DNA of 64,000 nt, from NCBI RefSeq assembly GCF_007097145.1, contig NZ_VJVZ01000008.1:62001-126000 (forward strand). The letters are read 5' to 3'. This document shows positions 8,690 to 17,886 of the stretch, one piece after another. The notes under the pieces are model-generated. The model was not told where the DNA came from. It did no database searches and was given only the letters and a program-made list of their open reading frames with translations. The position numbers were made by a program, and so were the translations under genes. This DNA is from Flavobacterium zepuense. GTDB taxonomy: Bacteria > Bacteroidota > Bacteroidia > Flavobacteriales > Flavobacteriaceae. Position 1 is the first letter of the stretch. Every line of letters begins with the position of its first letter.

Positions 8690-10252
8690 CTAAGCCTTGT
8701 TGGTAGCTACTTTATAATTGGGGTCTTCCAGTATATTGACTACGATTACACCTTCGGCATTTTTAAGCAATTGCCTGCTGTCCGGACTCAAATGTTTTAG
8801 GTGAACCGATTTACCGGCAGCGCTGTATTTCTTTGTGATATTGTTGAGCGCTTCAATGGCCGACATATCGTTAACCCGGCTTTCTTTAAAGTCGATCACG
8901 ATTTGATCAGGATCGTTAGCTACATCAAATTTTTCTAAGAAAGTAGTGGTTGACCCAAAGAATAATGGCCCGAAAATCGCGTAATGCTTTGCGCCGGTAT
9001 CATCAATATGGGTATTAGCCTGTATACGTTTGGCGCTTTCCCAGGCAAAAACCAATGCAGAGATGATAACGCCAATCAGCACAGCTAAAGCTAAATTATG
9101 TAGTGTAATTGTAATTAGAGCAACCATGATACCCGTAAATATATCCTGCTTAGGCATTTTATTAATAATACGGAAACTGGCCCACTCAAACGTACCGATG
9201 GCAACCATCATCATTACGCCAACAAGTGCTGCCATGGGTAGTTTGCCGATAACAGGCGCCCCAAAAAGTATAATGATAAGTATGGTTATTGCAGCTATAA
9301 TACCCGATAGCCTTGCCCTCGATCCCGCTGAAAGATTAACCAGTGTTTGAGCAATCATGGGGCAGCCACCCATACCAAAAAAGAAACCGTTGGCTATATT
9401 AGCCGTGCCCTGGGCAATACATTCCCGGTTACTGTTGCCTTTGGTACCCGTAATTTCATCTACTAAATTCAGCGTAAGCAGGCCTTCGGTAAGTCCTACA
9501 GCTGCCATGATTAAGGAGTAGGGAAGTATGATTTGGAGTGTCTCCAAATTTAGAGGGATATTCGGAATATGGAAAGGAGGGAAGCCACCTTGTACTGATG
9601 CTATATCCTGAACAGTTTTGGTTTCGATACCAAAGCCTAAAACTACTGCAAACACCACTATAATAGCTACTAACGATGCCGGTACGGCTTTGGTAATTTT
9701 AGGAAAGCCAATTACTATGGCAACGGTTAACGCTACCAATCCTGCCATTGTATATAGGGTAGAACCTGTTAGCCATGCTTCTTCGCCGTTTATAATGGTT
9801 TTAAACTGACCTAATTGTGACATGAATATTACCACTGCCAGTCCGTTTACAAAGCCGTACATAACGGGTTGCGGTACAAGCCGTATAAATTTACCCAGTT
9901 TAAAAAGTCCGACCAATATTTGAAATGCACCACCTAAGGCTACAGCAGCAAAAACATATTCTATGCCTTGTGCCTGCATTAATGCTATAAGTGTAATTAC
10001 CGTTGCACCCGCACCGCCGGATACCAGGCCCGGCCTTCCGCCAAAAATAGCGGTTACCAACCCCATAATAAAGGCAGCATAAAGTCCCACCAGTGGTGGA
10101 AAGCCTGCCAGTATTGCAAACGAAAGCGACTCCGGAATCATGGTCATGGCTACGGTTAAGCCCGCCAGTATCTCGTTTTTATAGTTTACTTTTTGTGTAA
10201 AGTCGAAAAGGCCGAACGTTTTGGTTTGCATGTATGTCTGTAAGTTGCGCAA
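8690..10252 (-). CDS. SulP-family anion permease with STAS domain
   Basis: 520-residue transporter of the SLC26/SulP family, moving sulfate, bicarbonate or other anions across the inner membrane. The N-terminal membrane domain begins with MTMIPESLSFAILAG and includes the conserved PVMYGFVNGLAVVIF and FGGMGGC-like patch (FFFGMGGCPMI). From about residue 430 a cytoplasmic STAS domain follows (IVIDFKESRVNDMSAIEAL). It is divergent from arsR across 103 bases, so an arsR operator may also lie in its promoter region. The transported anion cannot be told. Confidence 0.93.
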   Translation of the reverse strand: MRNLQTYMQTKTFGLFDFTQKVNYKNEILAGLTVAMTMIPESLSFAILAGFPPLVGLYAAFIMGLVTAIFGGRPGLVSGGAGATVITLIALMQAQGIEYVFAAVALGGAFQILVGLFKLGKFIRLVPQPVMYGFVNGLAVVIFMSQLGQFKTIINGEEAWLTGSTLYTMAGLVALTVAIVIGFPKITKAVPASLVAIIVVFAVVLGFGIETKTVQDIASVQGGFPPFHIPNIPLNLETLQIILPYSLIMAAVGLTEGLLTLNLVDEITGTKGNSNRECIAQGTANIANGFFFGMGGCPMIAQTLVNLSAGSRARLSGIIAAITILIIILFGAPVIGKLPMAALVGVMMMVAIGTFEWASFRIINKMPKQDIFTGIMVALITITLHNLALAVLIGVIISALVFAWESAKRIQANTHIDDTGAKHYAIFGPLFFGSTTTFLEKFDVANDPDQIVIDFKESRVNDMSAIEALNNITKKYSAAGKSVHLKHLSPDSRQLLKNAEGVIVVNILEDPNYKVATNKA

Positions 10253-10318
10253 AGTTACAAAGTACCTTGCTATTTAAGCATGCTAAAAATTAATATACCG
10301 GCTGCAAAACTAAATAAT

Positions 10319-10342
10319 ATTTATCGTAATATTGCGATAAAT
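10319..10342. promoter_or_regulatory. Probable ArsR operator
   Basis: A perfect inverted repeat, ATTTATCG at 10319-10326 and CGATAAAT at 10335-10342 with an 8-base spacer, lies 13 bases before the arsR start in the arsR/sulP divergent region. ArsR/SmtB dimers bind such sites and repress their own operons. The link to ArsR is inferred from position and symmetry. Confidence 0.65.
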
Positions 10343-10355
10343 AAAAACAAATGCT

Positions 10356-10688
10356 ATGGGCATCACAAAATCAGATCAGTTTACAGAGCGCCAAAATGAG
10401 CTTTCAGCGCTGGCAAAGGCAATAGGGCATCCTGCGCGCATAGCTATTATAGAGTATTTGTTAGAGACAAATGCCTGTGTTTGCGGCGATATTGTTGAGG
10501 TATTGCCTTTGGCGCAGGCCACGGTATCGCAGCATTTAAAAGAGCTTAAAAATGCCGGGCTAATAAAAGGGAGTATTGAGGGAACCTCGGTTTGTTATTG
10601 TATTGATGAGGCTGGTTTTGAGAAAATAAAATCTTTTTTTGATCATATTACCCTTTCTATTGCGAATAAGAAAAACGAATGTTGTTAA
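10356..10688 (+). CDS. arsR: ArsR-family metalloid-responsive repressor
   Basis: 110-residue winged-helix repressor, first gene of an arsenic operon. It has the family core: GHPARIAIIEYLLETNACVCGDIVE, then the recognition helix ATVSQHLKELKNAGLIKGS. The CVCGD motif in the first helix matches the cysteine pair used by many ArsR proteins to sense As(III), and a CC pair ends the protein. An inverted repeat just upstream is its likely operator. An alternative in-track ATG 5 bases upstream is out of frame. Confidence 0.93.
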   Translation: MGITKSDQFTERQNELSALAKAIGHPARIAIIEYLLETNACVCGDIVEVLPLAQATVSQHLKELKNAGLIKGSIEGTSVCYCIDEAGFEKIKSFFDHITLSIANKKNECC

Positions 10689-10706
10689 CCTAAAAATATA
10701 CAGATC

Positions 10707-11177
10707 ATGAAATTATCTGAAATTAAAAACCATCTGGCTACCGCCGAAGCTGTAAATTTTAAACTGCCAAACGGCACTTTTGTGCCCGAGAATTTTCACG
10801 TTACCGAAGTTGGGGTTATAACCAAAAACTTTATAGATTGTGGTGGAGTGGTGCGTAAAGAAGAAGTGGCCAATTTTCAGCTGTGGGATGCTAACGATTT
10901 TGAACACAGGCTAAAGCCTAAGAAACTGCTTGATATTATTGCACTATCTGAGAAGGTATTGGGAATGGGCGACTTTGAAATTGAGGTAGAATACCAATCA
11001 GAAACTATTGGTAAATATGACCTTAATTTTAATGGTATCGACTTTGTATTACTAAATAAACAAACGGCCTGCCTGGCGCAGGATGCCTGCGGTATACCTT
11101 CTAAACCTAAGGTGAGTTTGCAAATGCTGGGTAACAATGATGGTAACTCATGCACCCCCGGCGGAGGCTGCTGCTAA
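10707..11177 (+). CDS. DUF6428 family protein of the arsenic operon
   Basis: 156 residues, no membrane segment. I match it to DUF6428, a small family found in ars operons of Bacteroidota; its activity is unknown. The C-terminus is cysteine-rich: an internal ACLAQDACG and a terminal CTPGGGCC tail, which could bind As(III) or a metal. It sits 18 bases after arsR and 12 bases before acr3, so it is co-transcribed. A role as arsenic chaperone or sensor is a guess. Confidence 0.75.
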   Translation: MKLSEIKNHLATAEAVNFKLPNGTFVPENFHVTEVGVITKNFIDCGGVVRKEEVANFQLWDANDFEHRLKPKKLLDIIALSEKVLGMGDFEIEVEYQSETIGKYDLNFNGIDFVLLNKQTACLAQDACGIPSKPKVSLQMLGNNDGNSCTPGGGCC

Positions 11178-11189
11178 TTTTTATAACTT

Positions 11190-12263
11190 ATGGATCACTG
11201 CGCACCCGTACACCAACGAAAAAAGCTTGGTTTTTTACATCGTTACCTTACATTATGGATTTTCTTAGCCATGATATTAGGTGTTTTAATAGGATATTTT
11301 ATTCCTTCTTCTTCAGGTTTTATAAATTCGTTTTCCAGTGGCACCACAAATATTCCCTTGGCTGTAGGGTTAATTTTAATGATGTATCCGCCTTTGGCTA
11401 AAGTGCAGTACAATAAAATTGGAGAGGTTTTTAAAAATACCCGCGTACTCACAGCATCGTTAGTTTTAAACTGGCTGATAGGGCCGGTATTAATGTTTTT
11501 TCTGGCAATAATTTTTCTTCAGGATTATCCTGAATATATGACCGGCCTTATATTGATAGGGCTTGCACGATGTATTGCTATGGTGGTGGTTTGGAATGAC
11601 CTTGCAGAAGGCAACCGCGAATATGCAGCAGGGCTAATAGCGCTTAACAGTATATTTCAGGTATTGCTTTATAGTGTTTATGCCTAAGTGTTTATTACAT
11701 TACTGCCGCCTTTATTTGGCATTAAAAGCCTCGAGATAGACATAACTGTTGGACAGATTGCCGAGAGCGTGGGTATTTACCTGGGGATTCCGTTTTTAGC
11801 CGGAGTTATTTCTCATTACAGCTTAATTAAATTAAAGGGTAAAGATTGGTTTCAAAACAAATTCATTCCTCTAATTTCTCCCATAACATTAATAGCGTTA
11901 TTGTTTACCATTGTTATTATGTTTAGCTTAAAAGGTAATTTAATTGTGCAAATTCCTTTAGATGTTATTCGCGTAGCCATTCCGTTAGTGGTGTATTTTG
12001 CCATAATGTTTGTGGTAAGTTTTTTTATTGGCAAAAAAATGGGAGCAGATTATTCTCAAAATACGGCTATAGCTTTTACCGCTACCGGCAACAACTTTGA
12101 GTTGGCTATTGCTGTAGCTATAGGGGTATTTGGTATTAACAGTGGGCAGGCTTTTGTGGGGGTCATAGGCCCTTTGGTAGAAGTACCGGCGTTAATAGCC
12201 TTGGTAAACCTTGCATTTTGGTTTAGAGATAAATATTACAATACAACTACAAATAAAATATAA
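11190..12263 (+). pseudogene. acr3: acr3 arsenite efflux pump interrupted by one in-frame stop
   Basis: ACR3-type arsenite/H+ antiporter gene. The full frame from 11190 to 12263 would give about 357 residues, the normal length, but codon 166 (11685-11687) is TAA. The residues on both sides join without a frame change (SVYA, stop, [11 protein letters not shown]), and relatives have an aromatic residue there, so one base change from TAT or TAC explains it. The As(III)-binding Cys in LARCIAMV (about 128) and the conserved Glu in [10 protein letters not shown] are intact. The halves would be 165 and about 191 residues, the latter needing a GTG restart at 11688. Recent inactivation or a sequence error are both possible. 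Confidence 0.85.
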
Positions 12264-12265
12264 CA

Positions 12266-13036
12266 ATGAAAATAGCATTATTTAGCGACATCCATGCTAA
12301 TCTGCCTGCTTTAGAAGCTTTCTTTAAAGATCTTGATACAAGAAATGTAGACTCTGTTTACTGCCTGGGCGACCTTGTGGGGTACAACATCTGGCCTAAC
12401 GAGGTGGTTAACGAGATACGTAAAAGGCATATACCCACGATTGCAGGAAATTATGATTTTGGTATTGGCAGGATGAGCAACGAGTGCGGTTGTGCCTATA
12501 AAACCGACCATGATAAGGCAAACGGAAATGTATCTATATCTTTTACAAACGAAATTATTAAAGACAGCGAGCGTAACTACCTGCGGAATTTGCCAGCGCA
12601 TATTAAGGTAGAATTTCAATTGAACGAAGATAAGCTTAACCTGTTGCTTGTACACGGCAGCCCCCGTAAAATTAATGAGTATTTGTTTGAAGACCGGGAA
12701 GAGAAAAGTTTGCTTCGTATTATGGAACAAGCCGATGCCGATATAATGTGTTTTGGGCATACCCACAAACCGTATCACAGGATTTTAAATTCAGGTACAG
12801 ATGCACCTCATTATCGCCATGCCATAAACCTTGGGTCGGTAGGTAAACCCAAAGACGGCGATGTAAGGGGATGTTATGTTATCATTGCCATAAACGAAAA
12901 TACCAGTGTTTTAAATAAAGACAGCATTGGTGTAGAATTTATACGCTTTGATTATGATGTTGAAACAGCGGCAAAAGCTGTAGAAAATAGTCCGCTGCCG
13001 GACGAATATGCCGATATGCTTAGAAAAGCTTATTAA
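12266..13036 (+). CDS. Calcineurin-like metallophosphoesterase in the ars operon
   Basis: 256-residue dinuclear-metal phosphoesterase of the YfcE/MJ0936-like group. All motifs are present: SDIHAN (DxH), YCLGDLVGY (GDxxG), AGNYDF (GN-D with Tyr in place of His), LVHGSP, and FGHTHKPY. It begins 2 bases after the acr3 stop, so it belongs to the ars operon. The substrate is unknown; relatives cleave phosphodiesters or nucleotides. Its place in the operon suggests a role in arsenic metabolism, but this is inferred from position only. Confidence 0.88.
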   Translation: MKIALFSDIHANLPALEAFFKDLDTRNVDSVYCLGDLVGYNIWPNEVVNEIRKRHIPTIAGNYDFGIGRMSNECGCAYKTDHDKANGNVSISFTNEIIKDSERNYLRNLPAHIKVEFQLNEDKLNLLLVHGSPRKINEYLFEDREEKSLLRIMEQADADIMCFGHTHKPYHRILNSGTDAPHYRHAINLGSVGKPKDGDVRGCYVIIAINENTSVLNKDSIGVEFIRFDYDVETAAKAVENSPLPDEYADMLRKAY

Positions 13037-13090
13037 CAACTATATGAACGGGTAAGCCACAAAATGCAGGTGGCCAATTTTAATGTAGCG

Positions 13091-13816
13091 CTAAAATTTA
13101 TGAATGATAAAGATACACGGCCTGTTATGCAGGTCGGGCACTTCTTTTTTCCATTGGGCTACAGTTTTGGTTTTAATTAATTCGGTAGGTTGGGTAATAT
13201 CAGCAGCAATGCACAGGTGTGTAGTAGGTTGTAAAGCCAATAGCACTTCTTCCAGCATTTTGTTGTTACGAAAAGGTGTTTCTATAAACAATTGCGACTG
13301 GCTTTTATCCTGAGATAATTTCTCAAAGTTTCTTAGGGCGGCCCTTTTCTCGCCTTTTTCTATAGGCAGGTAACCGTTAAAAGCAAAGCTTTGCCCGTTC
13401 ATACCGCTCGCCATCATAGCCAGCAATATTGATGATGGCCCCACAAGCGGAACCACCTGTATGCCTTTTTCGTGTGCAATTTTTACAATGGCAGCGCCGG
13501 GATCGGCCACACCGGGGCAACCGGCTTCGCTCATCAGGCCAACATTTTTACCTTCCATGCAGGGCTGTAAAAAGCCACTATGCTCGGATGGTTTTGTATG
13601 CTTATTTAAAACCGACAATTTAAGGTCGGGTTGCTTTTTTGTTGGGAGTATAGCCTTAATAAAACGGCGCGCTGTTTTATCGTTCTCCACTATATAATGG
13701 TCTATAAACTCAATGGCGCGTTCTACGGCCTGTGGTAACACATCTTTAGTGTCGCCTTCTTCGCCAAGCGGCACCGGTAATAAATATAGTTTTCCTTTAG
13801 GGGATGGTGTATTCAT
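13091..13816 (-). CDS. SAM-dependent methyltransferase, RsmI/tetrapyrrole-methylase fold
   Basis: 241-residue protein of the tetrapyrrole methylase superfamily, closest to RsmI, which 2'-O-methylates cytidine 1402 of 16S rRNA. Visible features are LYLLPVPLG at the start, SEAGCPGVADPGA (SAM-site loop), VPLVGPSSILLAMMASG and FIETPFRNN. Flavobacteria often carry this shorter RsmI-like paralogue, so rRNA as substrate is likely but not certain. Same strand as the LMW phosphatase and dnaA genes upstream. Confidence 0.85.
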   Translation of the reverse strand: MNTPSPKGKLYLLPVPLGEEGDTKDVLPQAVERAIEFIDHYIVENDKTARRFIKAILPTKKQPDLKLSVLNKHTKPSEHSGFLQPCMEGKNVGLMSEAGCPGVADPGAAIVKIAHEKGIQVVPLVGPSSILLAMMASGMNGQSFAFNGYLPIEKGEKRAALRNFEKLSQDKSQSQLFIETPFRNNKMLEEVLLALQPTTHLCIAADITQPTELIKTKTVAQWKKEVPDLHNRPCIFIIHKF

Positions 13817-13916
13817 CTTCTTGTTTAGATAATTGCAAAAATAGGCATATTAATTAACTTCCTTTCGTGTTAATTACTACTTACTAAAGATAAATAGAAG
13901 TGCTGTAACAGCGGAA

Positions 13917-14390
13917 TTATTGAATATGGTGCTCTTTTAAAAGCTTAACAGCTACAAGTTCGCAAGCTTCATCAAGCATATCATATACATTGTCAAAACC
14001 TTCGGGGCCACCATAGTAAGGGTCGGGCACATCAACTTTCTGGCCGGGAAAAATCTCATCCATCATTAGTTTTACTTTGGCCTTAGCTTCGGGGTTTGGT
14101 GCAAGCTGTGTAACGTCTTTAAGGTTAGAGCTGTCCATAACATAAATATGGTCAAAATCTGTAAAGTCAGATTTTTTTATCTGCCGTGCTTTTTGGCAGC
14201 TGATATCAAGTCCGCGGTTTTTTGCAGTGGCTACAGAGCGTGGGTCAGGACCCGAACCGGCATGCCAGTTGCCTGTACCGGCGCTATCTACCAAAAATTT
14301 ATCAGCAGGAAGTTTAGATTGTAGTATGCCTTCAGCCAGCGGAGAGCGGCAAATGTTACCCAGGCAAACCATTAATATCTTAACGGGCAT
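13917..14390 (-). CDS. Low-molecular-weight protein-tyrosine phosphatase
   Basis: 157-residue cytoplasmic LMW-PTP. The P-loop CX5R(S) is at residues 9-16 (CLGNICRS), and the general-acid Asp lies in VPDPYYGG. The start codon shares its A with the last base of the dnaA stop (both touch position 14390), so the two genes are coupled. The fold is shared with thioredoxin-type arsenate reductases, but the reductase-specific cysteine pair is not seen, and the dnaA linkage suggests a housekeeping phosphatase rather than an ars gene. Confidence 0.93.
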   Translation of the reverse strand: MPVKILMVCLGNICRSPLAEGILQSKLPADKFLVDSAGTGNWHAGSGPDPRSVATAKNRGLDISCQKARQIKKSDFTDFDHIYVMDSSNLKDVTQLAPNPEAKAKVKLMMDEIFPGQKVDVPDPYYGGPEGFDNVYDMLDEACELVAVKLLKEHHIQ

Positions 14391-15817
14391 TAAACCGATA
14401 GTTTTTTGTTGATATCGTCTACAAATTTCCTGAACTGCTTATCGGTAGTAACAAGGTTGTCAACCGTTTTGCAGGCATGTAGTACGGTAGCGTGGTCACG
14501 GTCGCCTATTTGCGAGCCAATGTTAGCAAGCGATGCTTTGGTAAACTTCTTTGCAAAAAACATGGCAAGCTGCCTGGCCTGCACCACGTGGCGTTTTCTG
14601 GTTTTAGATTGCAGCGTATCTACATCAAGCTGGAAATAATCAGACACCACTTTTTGAATGTAATCGATTGAAATCTCGCGCTTAACGTTTTTCACGAATT
14701 TTTCTACCACCATTTTGGCAAGCTCAAGCGTTACCTCGCGGTGATTAAAAGATGATTGCGCAATAAGCGATATTATGGCACCCTCAAGCTCGCGTACATT
14801 ACTTTTAATGTTACGGGCTATATATTCTATTATTTCTTCGGGCATTTCTACGCCGTCTCCAAATAGTATGTTCTTTAGTATCGATACACGGGTTTCATAA
14901 TCCGGCTGGTGCAATTCTGCCGAAAGGCCCCATTTAAAGCGCGATAGTAAGCGCTGCTCTATATCCTGCATATCTACCGGTGCCTTATCTGATGTAAGGA
15001 TAACCTGTTTGCCATTTTGGTGCAGGTGGTTAAAGATGTGGAAAAACACATCCTGGGTACCGGTCTTGCCGGACAGGAACTGAACGTCGTCTATAATAAG
15101 TACATCTATCAACTGATAGAAGTGAATAAAATCGTTACGGGTATTGCGCTTAACCGAATCGATATACTGTTGGGTAAAGATCTCGGCAGATATGTACAGA
15201 ACGGTCTTATCCGGGTATTTATCCTTAATTTCTATACCAATGGCATGCGCTAAGTGGGTTTTGCCCAAACCTACGCCACCAAATATAAGTAGAGGATTAA
15301 ACGATGTGCCTCCCGGTTTGTTTGCCACAGCCAATCCTGCAGAACGGGCGAGACGGTTAGAGTCGCCTTCAAAAAAGTTGTCAAAGCTGTAATTTGCATT
15401 AAGCTGCGACTCTATTTTAAGATTACGAATGCCGGGTATAACAAACGGGTTTTTAAGCTCAGGGTTTTTATTTTGAAGCGGGAAATCAACCTCCTGCGGT
15501 TTAACAGGTGCGCGATGGGCGCTTGGCAACTGCTCTGTAAAGGGCTGTTTGTTGCCAAAGGTGTTTTCCATCTTAATTTTATAAAGTAACTTTGCGCTAT
15601 TGCCAAGTTCTTTAGTAAGTGCAACTTTTAACAACTTAACATAATGCTCTTCCAGCCACTCGTAAAAGAATTTGCTGGGTACCTGAATGTACAAAGCACC
15701 GTCAGTTAACTCAACTGCCCTGATGGGTTCAAACCAGGTTTTGTAGGCCTGATCCTGAATATTGTCTTTTATGAATAGTAGACAGTTTTCCCATACCGAT
15801 TGCGCAGTTTTAGTCAT
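14390..15817 (-). CDS. dnaA: Chromosomal replication initiator DnaA
   Basis: 475-residue AAA+ initiator that opens oriC. Domain I (about 1-85) starts WENCLLFIKDN; a linker follows; domain III carries Walker A GGVGLGKTH (about 179-187) and Walker B VLIIDDVQFLSGK; domain IV ends with the DnaA signature GDRDHATVLHACKTV for DnaA-box binding. Length and order are normal. The 190-bp region upstream, shared with a thioesterase gene, shows no cluster of DnaA boxes, so the origin is probably elsewhere, as in many Bacteroidota. Confidence 0.98.
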   Translation of the reverse strand: MTKTAQSVWENCLLFIKDNIQDQAYKTWFEPIRAVELTDGALYIQVPSKFFYEWLEEHYVKLLKVALTKELGNSAKLLYKIKMENTFGNKQPFTEQLPSAHRAPVKPQEVDFPLQNKNPELKNPFVIPGIRNLKIESQLNANYSFDNFFEGDSNRLARSAGLAVANKPGGTSFNPLLIFGGVGLGKTHLAHAIGIEIKDKYPDKTVLYISAEIFTQQYIDSVKRNTRNDFIHFYQLIDVLIIDDVQFLSGKTGTQDVFFHIFNHLHQNGKQVILTSDKAPVDMQDIEQRLLSRFKWGLSAELHQPDYETRVSILKNILFGDGVEMPEEIIEYIARNIKSNVRELEGAIISLIAQSSFNHREVTLELAKMVVEKFVKNVKREISIDYIQKVVSDYFQLDVDTLQSKTRKRHVVQARQLAMFFAKKFTKASLANIGSQIGDRDHATVLHACKTVDNLVTTDKQFRKFVDDINKKLSV

Positions 15818-16007
15818 ATATCCTGATAATTAGTTGTTTATTAAAGGTTGTCTTACAAAAGGGAATGACCGGAAATTCATTCCTTTTAGGGAGAACAAAT
15901 ATGGTTACAAAATTCAGCAAAAAAAAACTTTTGGTGTATTGATTTTTATAAAAAAATATTGTAAGCGCATCAACCTAAAATTAATAAAAAATTAACATTT
16001 TAAATAT

Positions 16008-16406
16008 ATGAATTTTCACGAATTTAAAGTACGTGTTCGCTATGCAGAGACCGATCAGATGGGGGTTGTGTATCACGGCAATTACGCGCAGTACTTCGAG
16101 ATGGGCAGGGTTGAATGGCTTAGAAATCTGGGACTTAGTTATAAGTTTATGGAGCAAAACGGCATTATGCTGCCTGTTGTTTCCTTAACATTAAATTATA
16201 AAAAACCGGCCCGTTATGATGATCTCTTAACTGTAAGAACTATCTTAAAAAAACAGGAGTCGGTCAAGATAGAATTCGACTACGAAATCTACAACGAAGC
16301 AGGTGAGTTATTAACAATTGGCAACTCGATTTTAGTGTTTGTAGACATGAAAACAGGCCGCCCGGTAGTGCCGCCGGACTATGTAAAAGAGAAGCTGGGA
16401 AAATAG
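16008..16406 (+). CDS. Acyl-CoA thioesterase, YbgC/4-HBT hotdog family
   Basis: 132-residue single hotdog domain that hydrolyses acyl-CoA thioesters in the cytoplasm. The catalytic motif YAETDQMGVVYHGNY (Asp after Thr, then HGNY) is near residues 13-27, followed by FEMGRVEWLRNLGLSY, both hallmarks of the YbgC/FadM group. Divergent from dnaA. The acyl chain preferred is not readable. Confidence 0.92.
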   Translation: MNFHEFKVRVRYAETDQMGVVYHGNYAQYFEMGRVEWLRNLGLSYKFMEQNGIMLPVVSLTLNYKKPARYDDLLTVRTILKKQESVKIEFDYEIYNEAGELLTIGNSILVFVDMKTGRPVVPPDYVKEKLGK

Positions 16407-16421
16407 TTTTTAGTCGCAGTT

Positions 16422-16474
16422 TCAGTCTTAGTTTTCAGTCCAAAAATTAACTGAAAACTGAAAACTGAGACTGA
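16422..16474. repeat. Flavobacterial intergenic palindrome
   Basis: The arm at 16422-16439 (TCAGTCTTAGTTTTCAGT) pairs with 16457-16474 with one mismatch; an extra ACTGAAA unit lies in the loop. It sits between two convergent genes. ACTGAAAACTG-type palindromes are a frequent intergenic repeat of flavobacterial genomes, and may also act as a terminator here. Confidence 0.6.
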
Positions 16475-17074
16475 TCACTTAATCGTAATTGTATGTAAAC
16501 TGCTAAATACCTCAAACACCATTGGGGCATTTTGTTTTCGGGTGCTTAGGGTAATTTCGCAGTTGTTTTCCATTTTTTGCGATACGATATTAAGGTTCTT
16601 CTCTTTAATAATACGCATTACTTTGTTCATGTCCTGGTAGCCAAATTTTACAGTATAAAGTACATCGATGGTTTTTTCAACGATTTCTGATGCCTCTAAA
16701 GCCATTTGTGCCGAGGTTCGGTACGCAGAGATTAGTCCGCCCACACCCAACTTCACCCCGCCAAAATACCTGACAACCACAACCAACACATTTGTAACAC
16801 CAAAACTTTGTATTTGCCCATAAATAGGCATTCCTGCGCTGTTGTTGGGTTCGCCATCGTCGTTAGTGCGGTAGTAAACAGTATCTGCCCCTAACTGGAA
16901 AGCATAACAAAAATGTCCAGCCGATTGGTGTTGTTTTCTAAGATCAGTGATTAATGGCTTAACCTCATCTTCAGTAGTAACCGGGTAGGCATAGCCAAAA
17001 AACTTACTGTTCTTTTCTTTAAACAGTGTTTCGGATGATGGAGCAGCAAGGGTTTTATAGGTGTCTTTTTTCAA
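16475..17074 (-). CDS. YigZ/IMPACT family protein
   Basis: 199-residue protein of the YigZ (UPF0029/IMPACT) family. Visible are the N-terminal SKFFGYAYPV, the conserved DDGEPNNSAGMPI loop, VVVRYFGGVKLGVGGL, and a C-terminal ferredoxin-like domain (DUF1949). Bacterial members are linked to translation or stress by homology with eukaryotic IMPACT, but their biochemical role is unsettled. Full family length. Confidence 0.9.
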   Translation of the reverse strand: MKKDTYKTLAAPSSETLFKEKNSKFFGYAYPVTTEDEVKPLITDLRKQHQSAGHFCYAFQLGADTVYYRTNDDGEPNNSAGMPIYGQIQSFGVTNVLVVVVRYFGGVKLGVGGLISAYRTSAQMALEASEIVEKTIDVLYTVKFGYQDMNKVMRIIKEKNLNIVSQKMENNCEITLSTRKQNAPMVFEVFSSLHTITIK

Positions 17075-17224
17075 AAAGCATCAAATATAAGGCAAAGGTA
17101 TTTTACAGTTTTGGTTTATGCAAATTATCTATAATATAAAAATATTATTACTTTTTCGATAAAAAATAGAAATATTAGTAAAAATTATTAATTTCGGCAC
17201 GATAAAATAAACCAATAAAGTAAA

Positions 17225-17869
17225 ATGAAAACAAACAAATTGATGCTGTTCGCAGCGTGTACTGCTGTTTTAGTTTCGTGTAACAAAAATGAAAAGACAA
17301 CAGATGCTCCTGCTGACCCGGCTGCTGCGAAAGAAGCTGCTGCAAAAGATTCAATTCAAAAAGCTGAAAAGGCTGAACTTGAATTGTTTAAAAAAGATTC
17401 TATTGATGCATCCCAAATTAAAGGTTATACTGTAAAGAAAATTTCAGGCAAGCAAAAGTATAGCGGGGAGAAAACTTCTGTAAAATATGTTTCGTTAGCT
17501 CAACAAATTGAAATTATTAAAAAAACTTCAGAAAAAGAAATGTGGGCAAAGGAGAAGCTTGACGGAATGATTGCTGAATATAAAAAGTTTGCTGTTGGCG
17601 GAATTGTAGACCTTGAGATTGAACGATCTACAATAGAATCTGCAAATAACAAAATGTTTACCGTTATTATTAAAGATTCTAACGATAATGAAGTATATAG
17701 AGAAGAGTTAGAAAGTGATGTTCCTAATGTTCCGAGTGGATCTGATAATTGGTGGAATTCAGGTAGCGCTTTTATAGCGAAAAGAGTTGAAACTCCATTC
17801 TATATATATGTTGTAGATAAAATGGAGGATGCTCCTTTTAAATACGAAGTAACGGCTATTAGAAAGTAA
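17225..17869 (+). CDS. Predicted lipoprotein, unknown function
   Basis: 214 residues with a lipoprotein signal: hydrophobic stretch then lipobox LVSC at Cys19. An Ala/Lys/Asp-rich helical linker (about 27-60) follows, then a compact region with no family I recognise, containing a Trp-rich patch DNWWNSGSAF. It is probably anchored in a membrane facing the periplasm or surface. A TAATTTCG sequence about 30 bases upstream resembles the -7 consensus with one mismatch. A terminator lies 17 bases after the stop. Confidence 0.75.
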   Translation: MKTNKLMLFAACTAVLVSCNKNEKTTDAPADPAAAKEAAAKDSIQKAEKAELELFKKDSIDASQIKGYTVKKISGKQKYSGEKTSVKYVSLAQQIEIIKKTSEKEMWAKEKLDGMIAEYKKFAVGGIVDLEIERSTIESANNKMFTVIIKDSNDNEVYREELESDVPNVPSGSDNWWNSGSAFIAKRVETPFYIYVVDKMEDAPFKYEVTAIRK

Positions 17870-17886
17870 TTTAAGTTACTTTGAAA

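Noticed and set aside
11685..11687. Programmed readthrough or recoding in acr3
   Set aside because: No special context or structure was seen after the TAA; a point mutation is simpler.
12311..12778. 155-codon open frame antisense to the metallophosphoesterase gene
   Set aside because: It lies wholly inside a gene with all family motifs, and its residues have no protein family character.
13917..14390. LMW phosphatase as an arsenate reductase of the ars operon
   Set aside because: It is on the other strand, coupled to dnaA, and lacks the reductase-specific cysteine pair.
15818..16007. Replication origin next to dnaA
   Set aside because: No cluster of TTATNCACA-like boxes was found in the 190-bp region.
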